From Amycolatopsis sp. CA-126428 (GTDB taxonomy: Bacteria; Actinomycetota; Actinomycetes; Mycobacteriales; Pseudonocardiaceae): a stretch of DNA of 64,000 nucleotides. Positions 15,762 through 25,033 of this stretch are shown here, in pieces. The position numbers and the translations under genes were made by a program. Where the stretch lies: positions 62,001-126,000 of the forward strand of contig NZ_PPHF01000187.1 of the NCBI RefSeq assembly GCF_002904335.1, given 5' to 3'. How positions within the stretch are numbered: position 1 is the first letter of the stretch; each line of letters opens with the position of its first letter. The notes under the pieces were generated by a model. It had not been told where the DNA came from. It saw only the letters and a list, made by a program, of their open reading frames with translations, and made no database searches.

Positions 15762-17417
15762 GTGACTCCCGCCGCTCTCGCCGACCTGGTCCGCAGCTCC
15801 GCCGTGCAGGTGCTCGCCGCACGCGGCATCGACGACGCCGTGCTGCCGGAGCAGGTGACCATCGAACGCCCGCGCAACCCCGACCACGGCGATTACGCGA
15901 CGAACCTCGCCCTGCAGGTGGCCAAGAAGGCCGGCCTCAAGCCGCGCGACTTCGCCGAGGCGCTCGCCGAGGCGGTCTCGGCGGACGACGGCGTCGCCTC
16001 GGCCGAGGTCGCCGGCCCCGGCTTCCTCAACTTCCGGCTCGCCGCGGCCGCGCAGGGCGACATCGTGCGCCAGGTGCTCGACGCCGGCGCGGCCTACGGG
16101 CGCGGCGACGCGCTGACCGGGACGCGGATCAACCTCGAGTTCGTCTCGGCGAACCCGACCGGCCCGATCCACCTCGGCGGCACCCGCTGGGCCGCGGTCG
16201 GCGACGCGCTGGGCCGGGTGCTGGCCGCGCAGGGCGCCGAGGTCACCCGCGAGTACTACTTCAACGACGCCGGTGCCCAGATCGACCGGTTCGTCCGGTC
16301 GCTGATCGCCGCCGCGAAGGGCGAGCCCGCGCCGGAGGACGGCTACGCGGGCGGCTACATCAACGACATCGCCGCCGAGGTCATCAAGGCCGAGCCGAGC
16401 GCGCTGTCGCTGCCGGAAGAACAGCGTCACGAGACGTTCCGCCGGATCGGCATCAACCTGATGTTCTCCGAGATCAAGCAGAGCCTGCACGACTTCGGCA
16501 CCGACTTCGACGTCTACTTCCACGAGAACTCGCTGCACGAGTCCGGCGCGGTCGACGCCGCCGTCCAGCAGCTGAAGGACTCCGGGAACCTGTACTTCGA
16601 CGAAGGCGCCTGGTGGCTGAAGTCGTCCGAGTACGGCGACGACAAGGACCGCGTCGTCATCAAGCAGGACGGCAACCCGGCCTACATCGCCGGTGACCTG
16701 GCCTACTTCAAGGACAAGCGCAACCGCGGCTTCGACCTGTGCATCTACATGCTCGGCGCGGACCACCACGGCTACACCGCGCGGCTCAAGGCGGCCGCCG
16801 CGGCCTTCGGCGACGACCCGGGCACGGTCGAGGTGCTGATCGGCCAGATGGTCAACCTGGTCAGCGACGGCAAGCCGGTCCGGATGTCCAAGCGCGCGGG
16901 CACCGTGATCACCATGGAGGACCTGGTCGAGGCCGTCGGCGTCGACCCGGCCCGCTACGAGCTGATCCGGTACTCCGTCGACTCCACTTTGGACGTCGAT
17001 CTGGACCTGCTGCGCAAGCACTCCAACGACAACCCGGTCTACTACGTCCAGTACGCCCACTCGCGGATCCGCTCGATCGAGCGGGCGGCCGGCGACCTCG
17101 GCCTCAAGTCCGATGTGGACGTCGACTTCGGGCTCCTGACCTCCGCCGCCGAGGGCGACCTGATCCGCACCATCGGCGAGTTCCCGGAAACCGTGCGCCG
17201 CGCCGCCGATATGCGCGAGCCGCACCGGATCGCGCGTTACCTCGAAGAACTCGCGGGCGCCTTCCACAAATCCTACAACTCGAGCCGCGTGCTGCCCATG
17301 GGCGACGAAGAGGCGACTCCGCTGACGTACTCGCGGCTCGCGATGTACCAGGCGGCCCGTCAAGTGCTGGCGAACGGCCTCACGCTGCTCGGCGTCACCG
17401 CACCGGAACGGATGTAA
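15762..17417 (+). CDS. argS: Arginyl-tRNA synthetase
   Basis: This 551-residue class I synthetase starts MTPAALADLVRSSAVQVLAA from a GTG, matching the usual actinobacterial start; a longer frame upstream has no start context. The N-terminal Add1 domain is followed by the HIGH-type motif (NPTGPIHLGGTRWA), the KMSKS-type motif (RMSKRAGT) and the ArgRS anticodon-binding helical domain with a Tyr/Met end (GVTAPERM). It charges tRNA-Arg. It opens a tight run of genes: lysA starts three bases after its stop, so the aspartate-family genes probably share its transcript. Confidence 0.96.
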   Translation: MTPAALADLVRSSAVQVLAARGIDDAVLPEQVTIERPRNPDHGDYATNLALQVAKKAGLKPRDFAEALAEAVSADDGVASAEVAGPGFLNFRLAAAAQGDIVRQVLDAGAAYGRGDALTGTRINLEFVSANPTGPIHLGGTRWAAVGDALGRVLAAQGAEVTREYYFNDAGAQIDRFVRSLIAAAKGEPAPEDGYAGGYINDIAAEVIKAEPSALSLPEEQRHETFRRIGINLMFSEIKQSLHDFGTDFDVYFHENSLHESGAVDAAVQQLKDSGNLYFDEGAWWLKSSEYGDDKDRVVIKQDGNPAYIAGDLAYFKDKRNRGFDLCIYMLGADHHGYTARLKAAAAAFGDDPGTVEVLIGQMVNLVSDGKPVRMSKRAGTVITMEDLVEAVGVDPARYELIRYSVDSTLDVDLDLLRKHSNDNPVYYVQYAHSRIRSIERAAGDLGLKSDVDVDFGLLTSAAEGDLIRTIGEFPETVRRAADMREPHRIARYLEELAGAFHKSYNSSRVLPMGDEEATPLTYSRLAMYQAARQVLANGLTLLGVTAPERM

Positions 17418-17420
17418 GAA

Positions 17421-18851
17421 ATGGCGCACCCCGCGGGCCCCAGGCACGCCGACGTCCACACCCACGCCGACACCTCCGGGCTCCAGCCGTCCGGGGTCGA
17501 GGAACTCGACAAGCTGCCCGCGAAAGTGTGGCCGCGCAACACCTTCCGCGCCGCCGACGGCGTCGTCCGGATCGCCGGCGTCGACGTCCGCGAGCTCGCC
17601 GAGCGGCACGGCACGCCGCTGTTCGTCGTCGACGAAGCCGACTTCAAGTCCCGGTGCGCGGACTACGCCGAGGCCTTCGACGACCCGTCGCTGGTGCACT
17701 ACGCGTCCAAGGCCTTCCTGTCCATCGAGGTCGCCCGCTGGGTGGCCGAGCAGGGGCTGAGCCTGGACGTCTGCAGCGGCGGCGAGCTCGCCGTGGCGCA
17801 GCGCGCGGCCTTCCCGGCCGAGCGGATCACCTTCCACGGCAACAACAAGTCGCCCGCCGAGCTGGAAGCCGCGGTCGTCGCCGGGGTCGGCACGGTCGTG
17901 CTCGACTCCTCCTTCGAGATCGCGCGGCTGGCCGACATCGCCGCCCGCCACGACGTCGTGCAGTCCGTGCTGATCCGGGTGACCGTCGGCGTCGAGGCGC
18001 ACACGCACGAGTTCATCGCGACCGCCCACGAGGACCAGAAGTTCGGCTTCTCGCTGGCTTCCGGCGACGCCGCCGAGGCGGTGCGCCGGGTGCTCAACGC
18101 GCGTTCGCTCAAGCTCGTCGGCCTGCACAGCCACATCGGCTCGCAGATCTTCGACGCCGACGGCTTCGAGGTCGCCGCCCGCCGCGTCGTCGGGCTGCTC
18201 GCCGACCTGGCCAAGGAGCACGGCCCCGAGCTGCTCGACCAGCTGAGCCTGGTCGACCTCGGCGGCGGCTTCGGCATCGCCTACACCGAGAAGGACAACC
18301 CGCCGCCGCCCGCCCAGATGATCACGCAGATCCGCGAGATCGTCCGCAAGGAGTGCGCCTACGCCGGCCTGCCGGTGCCGCGGATCGCCGGCGAGCCGGG
18401 CCGCGCGATCGCCGGTCCGGGCACGATCACGCTCTACGAGGTCGGCACCATCAAGGACGTCTCGCTCGGCGACGAGTCGGCGCGGCGGTACGTCAGCGTC
18501 GACGGCGGGATGAGCGACAACATCCGCACCGCGCTCTACGACGCGGTCTACGACGTCCGGCTGGTTTCCCGCTCCGCGGCCGACAACGATCAGCCGGTGC
18601 CGGCCGTGTTGTCCCGGGTCGTGGGAAAACACTGTGAGTCCGGCGACATCGTCGTACGAGACTGCTGGCTGCCCGACACGCTGGCTCCCGGCGACCTGCT
18701 GGCGGTCGCGGCGACCGGCGCGTACTGCTACTCGATGGCGAGCACGTACAACCGGATGCCGCGTCCGGCCGTGGTCGCGGTGCGCAACGGCAGCTCACGG
18801 CTGCTGCTGCGGCGGGAGACGACCGACGACATGCTGCGCCTGGAGGTCTGA
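17421..18851 (+). CDS. lysA: Diaminopimelate decarboxylase
   Basis: This 476-residue fold-III PLP enzyme has the Schiff-base Lys97 in HYASKAF, the glycine loop GGGFG for phosphate, and EPGRAIAGPG and late Cys (GKHCESGD) motifs completing the active site at the dimer interface. It decarboxylates meso-diaminopimelate to lysine, the last step of lysine synthesis, and draws on the same pathway as peptidoglycan. It is longer than average because of a 40-residue His/Pro-rich start (AHPAGPRHADVHTHADTSG). It follows argS by three bases and precedes hom by six. Confidence 0.96.
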   Translation: MAHPAGPRHADVHTHADTSGLQPSGVEELDKLPAKVWPRNTFRAADGVVRIAGVDVRELAERHGTPLFVVDEADFKSRCADYAEAFDDPSLVHYASKAFLSIEVARWVAEQGLSLDVCSGGELAVAQRAAFPAERITFHGNNKSPAELEAAVVAGVGTVVLDSSFEIARLADIAARHDVVQSVLIRVTVGVEAHTHEFIATAHEDQKFGFSLASGDAAEAVRRVLNARSLKLVGLHSHIGSQIFDADGFEVAARRVVGLLADLAKEHGPELLDQLSLVDLGGGFGIAYTEKDNPPPPAQMITQIREIVRKECAYAGLPVPRIAGEPGRAIAGPGTITLYEVGTIKDVSLGDESARRYVSVDGGMSDNIRTALYDAVYDVRLVSRSAADNDQPVPAVLSRVVGKHCESGDIVVRDCWLPDTLAPGDLLAVAATGAYCYSMASTYNRMPRPAVVAVRNGSSRLLLRRETTDDMLRLEV

Positions 18852-18857
18852 AACACC

Positions 18858-20183
18858 GTGTCTGCTTCCGAACTGCCCGCAGCCGAACGACGTCCGATCC
18901 GGGTCGCGCTGCTGGGCTGCGGGACGGTCGGCGGCGAGGTCGCCCGGCTGCTCACCGAGCAGGCGGGGGAGCTGGCCGCGCGGGCCGGCGCGCCGGTCGA
19001 GCTGGCCGGCATCGCCGTCCGCCGCCCGGACAAGCACCCCGAGCTGCCACCGGAGCTGCTGACCGCCGACGCCGAGAAGCTCGTGACCAGCGACGACGTC
19101 GACGTCGTCGTCGAGCTGGTCGGCGGGATCGAGCCGGTGCGCGGCTGGCTGCTCGCCGCGCTGAAGGCCGGGAAGTCGGTGGTCACGGCGAACAAGGCGC
19201 TGCTGGCCGAGCACTCCGCGGACCTGTTCGAGGCGGCCGACGCCGCGGGCGCCGACCTCTACTTCGAGGCCGCGGTGGCCGGGGCCATCCCGCTGCTGCG
19301 GCCGTTGCGCGAATCCCTCGCGGGCGACCGGATCACCCGCGTGATGGGCATCGTCAACGGCACCACGAACTACATCCTCTCGGCGATGGACTCCACCGGC
19401 GCCGGCTACGCCGAGACGCTCGACGAGGCCAGCCGGCTCGGGTACGCCGAGGCCGACCCGACCGCCGACGTCGACGGCTACGACGCCGCCTCGAAGGCCG
19501 CGATCCTCGCCTCCCTCGCCTTCCACACCCGGGTGACGGCGTCGGACGTGCACCGCGAGGGCATCGCCGACGTCACCGCCTCCGACCTCGCGGCGGCCCG
19601 GGGGCTCGGGCGCACGGTGAAGCTGCTGGCCATCTGCGAGCGGGTCATCGACGACGACGGCGTCGAGTCGGTGTCCGCCCGCGTGCACCCGGTGATGATC
19701 CCGCGCAGCCACCAGCTCGCGGGGGTCGGCGGCGCGTTCAACGCCGTCTACGTCGAGGCCGACTCGGCCGGTGAGCTGATGTTCTACGGCCAGGGCGCGG
19801 GCGGTGCGCCGACCGCGAGCGCGGTGCTCGGCGACCTCGTCGCGGTGGCCCGCAACCGGGTCGTCGGCGGCCGCGGCCCGCGCGAATCCGCGCACGCGGC
19901 CCTGCCGGTGCGGCCGATGGGGCAGACGCCGACCCGGTACCACGTCAGCCTGTCCGTCGCCGACCGCGCCGGCGTGCTCGCCCAGGTGGCGCAGGCGTTC
20001 GCCGACCACGGCGTCAGCATCGCGGCGGTGCGCCAGAGCGACGTCGGCGACCGCGCGAGCCTGGTCGTGGTGACGCACCAGGCGCCCGACGCGGCCCTCC
20101 AGTCCACTGTGGACGAGATCAGCCGGCTGGACGTCGTGCACGAAGTTGTCAGCGTCATGCGCGTGGAAGGCGAAGACCAGTGA
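18858..20183 (+). CDS. hom: Homoserine dehydrogenase
   Basis: This 441-residue enzyme starts at a GTG. It has the NAD(P)-binding GCGTVGGEV, the substrate domain with MGIVNGTTNYIL and GYAEADPTADVDGYDAASK, and a C-terminal ACT domain from about residue 355 (YHVSLSVADRAGVLAQVA). It reduces aspartate semialdehyde to homoserine. The ACT domain is the known site for threonine feedback inhibition in Gram-positive homologs. It overlaps thrC by four bases, so hom-thrC-thrB is one translationally coupled unit. Confidence 0.96.
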   Translation: MSASELPAAERRPIRVALLGCGTVGGEVARLLTEQAGELAARAGAPVELAGIAVRRPDKHPELPPELLTADAEKLVTSDDVDVVVELVGGIEPVRGWLLAALKAGKSVVTANKALLAEHSADLFEAADAAGADLYFEAAVAGAIPLLRPLRESLAGDRITRVMGIVNGTTNYILSAMDSTGAGYAETLDEASRLGYAEADPTADVDGYDAASKAAILASLAFHTRVTASDVHREGIADVTASDLAAARGLGRTVKLLAICERVIDDDGVESVSARVHPVMIPRSHQLAGVGGAFNAVYVEADSAGELMFYGQGAGGAPTASAVLGDLVAVARNRVVGGRGPRESAHAALPVRPMGQTPTRYHVSLSVADRAGVLAQVAQAFADHGVSIAAVRQSDVGDRASLVVVTHQAPDAALQSTVDEISRLDVVHEVVSVMRVEGEDQ

Positions 20184-21241
20184 TCAGGCACCCCTGGCCC
20201 GGGCTCATCGAGGCGTACCGGGACCGCGTCCCGGTCCCGGACGGGGCGCGGGTCGTCACGCTCGGGGAGGGCAACACGCCGCTGCTGCCCGCCCACCACC
20301 TGTCCGAGCTGACCGGCTGCGAGGTGTACCTCAAGGTCGAGGGCGCCAACCCGACCGGCTCGTTCAAGGACCGCGGGATGACCGTGGCCATCACGCACGC
20401 GCTGGCCAGCGGTCTCAAGGCGGTGATCTGCGCGTCGACCGGCAACACGTCCGCCTCGGCGGCGGCCTACGCCGCCCGCGCCGGGCTCACCTGCGCCGTG
20501 CTGGTGCCGCAGGGCAAGATCGCCATGGGCAAGCTCGCCCAGGCCGTCCTGCACGGCGCGCGGATCCTGCAGGTCGACGGCAACTTCGACGACTGCCTCG
20601 AACTCGCCCGCAAGACCGCGGCCGACTACCCGGTCACCCTGGTCAACTCGGTCAACCCGGTGCGCATCGCCGGCCAGAAGACCGCGGCCTTCGAAATCTG
20701 CGACGTGCTCGGCACGGCCCCGGACATCCACTGCCTGCCGGTCGGCAACGCGGGGAACATCACCGCCTACTGGGCGGGGTATTCGGAGTACGCGGCCGAC
20801 GGTGTGGTGAAGAACACGCCGCGGATGTTCGGCTTCCAGGCGGCCGGTGCGGCGCCGCTGGTGCACGGCGAGCCGGTGCGCGACCCGGACACGATCGCGA
20901 CGGCGATCCGGATCGGCAGCCCGGCGTCCTGGACCGCCGCCGTGAAGGCCAAGGAGGCGTCGGACGGGCTCTTCGAAGCCGTCACCGACGAGAAGATCCT
21001 CGAGGCCTACCGGCTGCTGGCCGGCCGCGAAGGCGTCTTCGTCGAGCCGGCGTCGGCCACCAGCGTGGCGGGCCTGCTGGCCACGGCCGCCGACGGCCGG
21101 CTCCCGCGCGGCTCCCGGGTCGTCTGCACGGTCACCGGACACGGCCTGAAGGACCCGCAGACGGCGCTGGCGGGCAACGTCGAGGTCGAACCCCTCGCCG
21201 TGGACCCCTCGGCGGTCGCGGCGGCGCTGGACCTGCGGTGA
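20180..21241 (+). CDS. thrC: Threonine synthase
   Basis: This 353-residue fold-II PLP enzyme has the PLP-binding Lys63 in GSFKDRGM and the phosphate-binding loop PVGNAGN. The length marks the short actinobacterial class, lacking the extra N-terminal domain of E. coli ThrC. It converts O-phosphohomoserine to threonine. The GTG start overlaps the hom stop (GTGA), and its own TGA overlaps the thrB GTG. Confidence 0.96.
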   Translation: MIRHPWPGLIEAYRDRVPVPDGARVVTLGEGNTPLLPAHHLSELTGCEVYLKVEGANPTGSFKDRGMTVAITHALASGLKAVICASTGNTSASAAAYAARAGLTCAVLVPQGKIAMGKLAQAVLHGARILQVDGNFDDCLELARKTAADYPVTLVNSVNPVRIAGQKTAAFEICDVLGTAPDIHCLPVGNAGNITAYWAGYSEYAADGVVKNTPRMFGFQAAGAAPLVHGEPVRDPDTIATAIRIGSPASWTAAVKAKEASDGLFEAVTDEKILEAYRLLAGREGVFVEPASATSVAGLLATAADGRLPRGSRVVCTVTGHGLKDPQTALAGNVEVEPLAVDPSAVAAALDLR

Positions 21242-22122
21242 GCGCCTTCACGGTCACCGTTCCCGCGTCCACGGCGAACCTCGGGCCGGGCTTCGACGCC
21301 TTCGGGATGGCGCTGAGCCTCTACGACGTCGTCGAAGTGCGGGTCGCCGGCTCCGGGCTCAAGGTCGAGGTGGAGGACGCCGGCGCCGGGGGCGTGGCGG
21401 ACGTCCCGACCGACGAGACCCACCTGGTCGTGCGGGCCATCCGCGCTACCTGCGAGCACCTCGGCGTCGAGCTGCCCGGCCTGCACCTGCGCTGCTCCAA
21501 CGCCATCCCGCACGCGCGCGGCCTCGGCTCGTCCGCGGCCGCGGTGGTCTCCGGGGTGGCCGCCGGGTACGCCCTCGCCGGCCGGGAACTCGACGCGTCC
21601 GAAGCGCTGCAGCTGGCCGCCGGGTTCGAAGGCCACGCCGACAACGCCGCCGCCAGCCTGCTCGGTGGCCTGATCCTGGCCTGGTGCGACGCCGGCCGCT
21701 TCCACGCCGAGCGGCTCACGCCGCACCCGTCGATCCGGCCGGTCCTGGCCGTGCCGTCGGTCCGCTCGGCCACCGCGACCACGCGCGGCCTGCTGCCGGC
21801 GGTCGTGCCGCACGCCGACGCCGCGCACAACGCCGGCCGCGCCGCGCTCGCCGTCCACGCGCTCACGGCGCGGCCCGAACTCCTGCTCCCGGCCACCGAA
21901 GACCGCCTGCACCAGGGCTACCGCGCCCCCGCGTACCCGGCGAGCACGGAGCTGGTGGCGACGCTCCGTGCACACGGAGTGGCCGCCGCGGTTTCCGGCG
22001 CCGGTCCCACGGTGCTCGCCCTGACCACCACGGGAATACTTCCGCCGGAGGTGGGCGTTGAGGGCTTCGACGTCTTCGAGCTGCCCGTGGATCTTGCGGG
22101 CGTGCAGGTTGCGGCTCAGTAA
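21238..22122 (+). CDS. thrB: Homoserine kinase
   Basis: This 294-residue GHMP kinase starts at a GTG overlapping the thrC stop. It shows PASTANLGPGFDAFGMALSL near the start, the ATP loop ARGLGSSAAAVVSG at about residue 90, and the GHMP C-terminal motif AVSGAGPTVLAL. It phosphorylates homoserine for ThrC; the gene order hom-thrC-thrB is the standard actinobacterial one. The reading frame can be extended upstream through thrC in another phase, which is a shadow. Confidence 0.95.
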   Translation: MSAFTVTVPASTANLGPGFDAFGMALSLYDVVEVRVAGSGLKVEVEDAGAGGVADVPTDETHLVVRAIRATCEHLGVELPGLHLRCSNAIPHARGLGSSAAAVVSGVAAGYALAGRELDASEALQLAAGFEGHADNAAASLLGGLILAWCDAGRFHAERLTPHPSIRPVLAVPSVRSATATTRGLLPAVVPHADAAHNAGRAALAVHALTARPELLLPATEDRLHQGYRAPAYPASTELVATLRAHGVAAAVSGAGPTVLALTTTGILPPEVGVEGFDVFELPVDLAGVQVAAQ

Positions 22123-22532
22123 AGGGTGGGTCACGTGCCCGCCGCCACGCCCGCCACGCGGGGGGTGGTTGTTGCACCCGGCACCGCTGCGGTCTACCCT
22201 CGGGGGCGTTCGATCACCGTGCGTTTCCGCACCCGATGCCGGTCCCGGGGATTCCCCCGGATCGCATCCTTCGTCGATCCGCCGAATCCGCACCGCCTGG
22301 CACGCGGGGTAACGCGGAGGGACGCAGGCGGGTTTCCGGTCTCGGCGGTGCCGAATTCCGTGTCCTCCGAATGGAGGACGCAAACCCCTGTGGTGGAGGC
22401 GCTCCAGCTGTGTTCCGCACGGCCGAAGAGCTCATCTCGCGTATCGGGGGGCAATTACGCCGGTTCGCGATCAGAAGCGAGCGGCAGTCCGCTGATCCGC
22501 CTGGAGGCGTGGATCGGTCAGGAAGGACATGT
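22123..22532 (+). promoter_or_regulatory. Long leader region of rho
   Basis: About 410 bp separate thrB from rho with no convincing gene. A hairpin GTCCTCC-GAAT-GGAGGAC at 22362-22379, extendable by two pairs, sits in the middle and is followed by C/A-rich sequence and a second small stem (TGGAG/CTCCA at 22394-22406). Long leaders that allow Rho to terminate its own transcript are known in bacteria, so autoregulation is the likely role. A reading frame is open through part of it in phase with rho but lacks a start with a ribosome binding site. Confidence 0.55.
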
Positions 22533-24554
22533 GTGAGCAACACCGATCTTTTGAGCGACGTGGGTAGCGACACGGCCGGTTCGAACGGCACGGCCCCCGC
22601 TCCCAAGCGGGCGGTCGGCGGGCTGACCGGTAAGACCGTCGCCGAACTGCGTTCGCTGGCTGGGGAGCTCGGCGTCGGCGAGACGACGGGCATGCGCAAG
22701 GGCGATCTGATCGCCGCGATCCGTGAGCGCCAGGGCAAGTCCCGCAAGCCGCGTGCGGCGGCCGAGACGTTGCCGCTGGAAGGCGTCGGCGAGCCGCCCA
22801 AGGCGGCCCCCAAGGCGAAGGCCGAGGCGCCCGCCGCTCCGGCGGAGACCAAGCCGGAGCCGAAGGCCGAGGCGCCCGCGTCCGCGCCGTCGGACGCCCC
22901 GCCGCAGGCCGAGCGCCCGCAGCAGGACCGGCAGGACACCCCGCAGGACGGCCAGTCCGAGGAGGGTGGCCGCAGCCGCCGTCGCCGCGGGTCCAACCGG
23001 GCCGCCGGATCGCCCGACACCCAGCAGGGTCAGGGTGGCGATCGCCAGCCGGGCCAGGGCGACCGTCAGCAGGGCGGTGACCGCCAGCAGGGTCAGGGCG
23101 GCGACCGCCAGCAGGGCGACCGCAACCGCGACCAGCAGCGCCAGGGCGGTGGCAACCGCGGCGACAACCGCAACGACAACCGCGGGGACAACCGCCAGGA
23201 CGGCAACCGCGGGGACGGCCGTCAGGACGGCAACCGCCAGCGCAACAACCAGCAGGACGGCAACCGCGGCGGCCAGGACAACCGCAACCAGCAGCCGGAC
23301 GACGACGAGGAAGGCGGCCGTCGCGGCCGTCGCTTCCGCGATCGCCGTCGCCGGGGCAGCGGTGGCGGCCAGCGCGAGGGCGGTTCGCCGGACACCGAGA
23401 TCCGCGACGACGACGTCCTGCTGCCCGTGGCGGGCATCCTGGACGTGCTCGACAACTACGCGTTCGTGCGGACCTCCGGCTACCTCGCCGGCCCGAACGA
23501 CGTGTACGTCTCGCTGTCGCTGGTCCGCAAGTACGGTCTGCGCCGCGGTGACGCCATCACCGGCGTCGTGCGGCAGCCGCGTGACGGCGAGCAGCAGCGG
23601 CAGAAGTTCAACCCGCTGGTGCGCGTCGACTCGATCAACGGCCTGGAGCCGGACGAGGCCAAGCGCCGCCCCGACTTCACCAAGCTGACCCCGCTGTACC
23701 CGAACGAGCGGCTGCGCCTCGAGACCGAGTCGCACAAGCTCACCACCCGCGTGATCGACCTGATCATGCCGGTCGGCAAGGGGCAGCGCGCCCTGATCGT
23801 GTCGCCGCCGAAGGCCGGTAAGACCACGATCATGCAGGACATCGCGAACGCGATCTCCACGAACAACCCCGAGTGCCACCTGATGGTCGTCCTGGTCGAC
23901 GAGCGTCCGGAAGAGGTCACCGACATGCAGCGCTCGGTGAAGGGCGAGGTCATCGCCTCGACCTTCGACCGGCCGCCGGCCGACCACACCTCGGTCGCGG
24001 AGCTGTCGATCGAGCGGGCCAAGCGCCTGGTCGAGATGGGCCACGACGTCGTCGTGCTGCTCGACTCGATCACCCGCCTGGGCCGGGCCTACAACCTGGC
24101 GGCTCCGGCGTCCGGCCGGATCCTGTCCGGTGGTGTCGACTCGACCGCTCTCTACCCGCCGAAGCGGTTCCTCGGCGCGGCGCGCAACATCGAGAACGGC
24201 GGCTCGCTGACCATCTTCGCCACGGCGATGGTCGAGACCGGCTCGACGATGGACACGGTCATCTTCGAAGAGTTCAAGGGCACCGGTAACGCGGAGCTCA
24301 AGCTCGACCGGAAGATCGCCGAGCGCCGGGTGTTCCCGGCCGTCGACGTCAACCCGTCCGGTACCCGCAAGGACGAGCTGCTGCTGAACCCGGACGAGCT
24401 CGCCGTGACCGTGAAGCTGAGCCGGGTGCTGCACGCGCTCGACTCGCAGCAGGCCATCGACCTGCTGATCTCGCGGCTGCGCAAGACGAAGACGAACACC
24501 GAGTTCCTGATGCAGGTGTCGAAGACCGCCCTCGGTGGCGGCGAAGACGACTGA
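22533..24554 (+). CDS. rho: Transcription termination factor Rho, with large insertion
   Basis: This 673-residue protein starts at a GTG preceded by GGAAGGA. It has an N-terminal helical Rho_N domain (LTGKTVAELRSLAGELGV), then an Ala/Pro-rich and an Arg/Gly/Asn/Gln-rich disordered insert from about residue 85 to 290 with repeated QDGNRG/GDNRNDN units. Next come the RNA-binding cold-shock-like domain (GILDVLDNYAFVRTSGYL), the P-loop around 424-432 (PPKAGKTT) and the Q/R-loop region. The insert is typical of high-GC Actinobacteria and is reported to increase RNA affinity. As an RNA helicase it terminates untranslated transcripts. Confidence 0.97.
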   Translation: MSNTDLLSDVGSDTAGSNGTAPAPKRAVGGLTGKTVAELRSLAGELGVGETTGMRKGDLIAAIRERQGKSRKPRAAAETLPLEGVGEPPKAAPKAKAEAPAAPAETKPEPKAEAPASAPSDAPPQAERPQQDRQDTPQDGQSEEGGRSRRRRGSNRAAGSPDTQQGQGGDRQPGQGDRQQGGDRQQGQGGDRQQGDRNRDQQRQGGGNRGDNRNDNRGDNRQDGNRGDGRQDGNRQRNNQQDGNRGGQDNRNQQPDDDEEGGRRGRRFRDRRRRGSGGGQREGGSPDTEIRDDDVLLPVAGILDVLDNYAFVRTSGYLAGPNDVYVSLSLVRKYGLRRGDAITGVVRQPRDGEQQRQKFNPLVRVDSINGLEPDEAKRRPDFTKLTPLYPNERLRLETESHKLTTRVIDLIMPVGKGQRALIVSPPKAGKTTIMQDIANAISTNNPECHLMVVLVDERPEEVTDMQRSVKGEVIASTFDRPPADHTSVAELSIERAKRLVEMGHDVVVLLDSITRLGRAYNLAAPASGRILSGGVDSTALYPPKRFLGAARNIENGGSLTIFATAMVETGSTMDTVIFEEFKGTGNAELKLDRKIAERRVFPAVDVNPSGTRKDELLLNPDELAVTVKLSRVLHALDSQQAIDLLISRLRKTKTNTEFLMQVSKTALGGGEDD

Positions 24555-24564
24555 GTCCCGGCCT

Positions 24565-24603
24565 GCGGAAGGGCCTTCCCGGCGTGCCCGGGGGCCCTTC
24601 CGC
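24565..24603 (+). terminator. Hairpin terminator after rho
   Basis: GCGGAAGGGC at 24565-24574 pairs perfectly with GCCCTTCCGC at 24594-24603, starting 10 bp after the rho stop. No T-run follows, as is usual in GC-rich actinomycetes. Confidence 0.8.
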
Positions 24604-24735
24604 GCCGGGAATAGCTGGTCAGCGGGGTACGTTCCAGTACCCGTCAGCCCGTCTGGCAGAATTAACCGCTGAAGTCCGGCGCCGGTTCACCCCGTGGGAA
24701 CGACTGGGGACCCGGAGCCAACGAGAGAGGACACC

Positions 24736-24966
24736 ATGAAGAGCGGCATTCACCCCGAGTACGTAGTCACCGAAGTGAACTGCGACTGCGGCAACAGCTT
24801 CACCACGCGCAGCACCAAGACCAGCGGCAACATCCACGTCGAGATCTGCTCGAACTGCCACCCGTTCTACACGGGCAAGCAGAAGATCATGGACACCGGT
24901 GGCCGGGTCGCGCGCTTCGAGGCTCGCTACGGCAAGCGGCAGAAGAAGGACGCCGACGCCAAGTAG
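24736..24966 (+). CDS. rpmE: Ribosomal protein bL31, zinc-binding type
   Basis: This 76-residue protein starts MKSGIHPEY, the normal L31 start, with GAGAGGA upstream. It keeps the zinc-site cysteines (NCDCGNSF and CSNCHPFY), so it is the C+ form used when zinc is sufficient. The Lys/Arg-rich tail binds 23S rRNA. In actinobacteria the C- paralogue is induced by zinc starvation; none is seen here. It is flanked by strong hairpins on both sides and is probably a single-gene unit. Confidence 0.97.
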   Translation: MKSGIHPEYVVTEVNCDCGNSFTTRSTKTSGNIHVEICSNCHPFYTGKQKIMDTGGRVARFEARYGKRQKKDADAK

Positions 24967-24974
24967 CTTTTTCC

Positions 24975-25008
24975 ACGGCGCCCACCCGCACGCGCGGGTG
25001 GGCGCCGT
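24975..25008 (+). terminator. Strong terminator after rpmE
   Basis: GGCGCCCACCCGC (24977-24989) and GCGGGTGGGCGCC (24994-25006) form a perfect 13-bp stem with a 4-base loop, extendable to 15 pairs through AC/GT, followed by TTT. It begins 8 bp after the stop codon. Confidence 0.9.
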
Positions 25009-25033
25009 TTCTCGTCTTGACCCGGGCTGAGAG

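Noticed and set aside
15138..18632. Minus-strand open frame of over 1,100 codons opposite argS and lysA
   Set aside because: It is opposite two certain genes, has a His/Arg/Val/Gly-rich composition typical of the antisense of GC-rich genes, and shows no family motif.
22518..24434. Minus-strand open frame opposite rho
   Set aside because: The Leu/Ala/Val repeats arise from the reverse of the Arg/Gly/Asn insert of rho.
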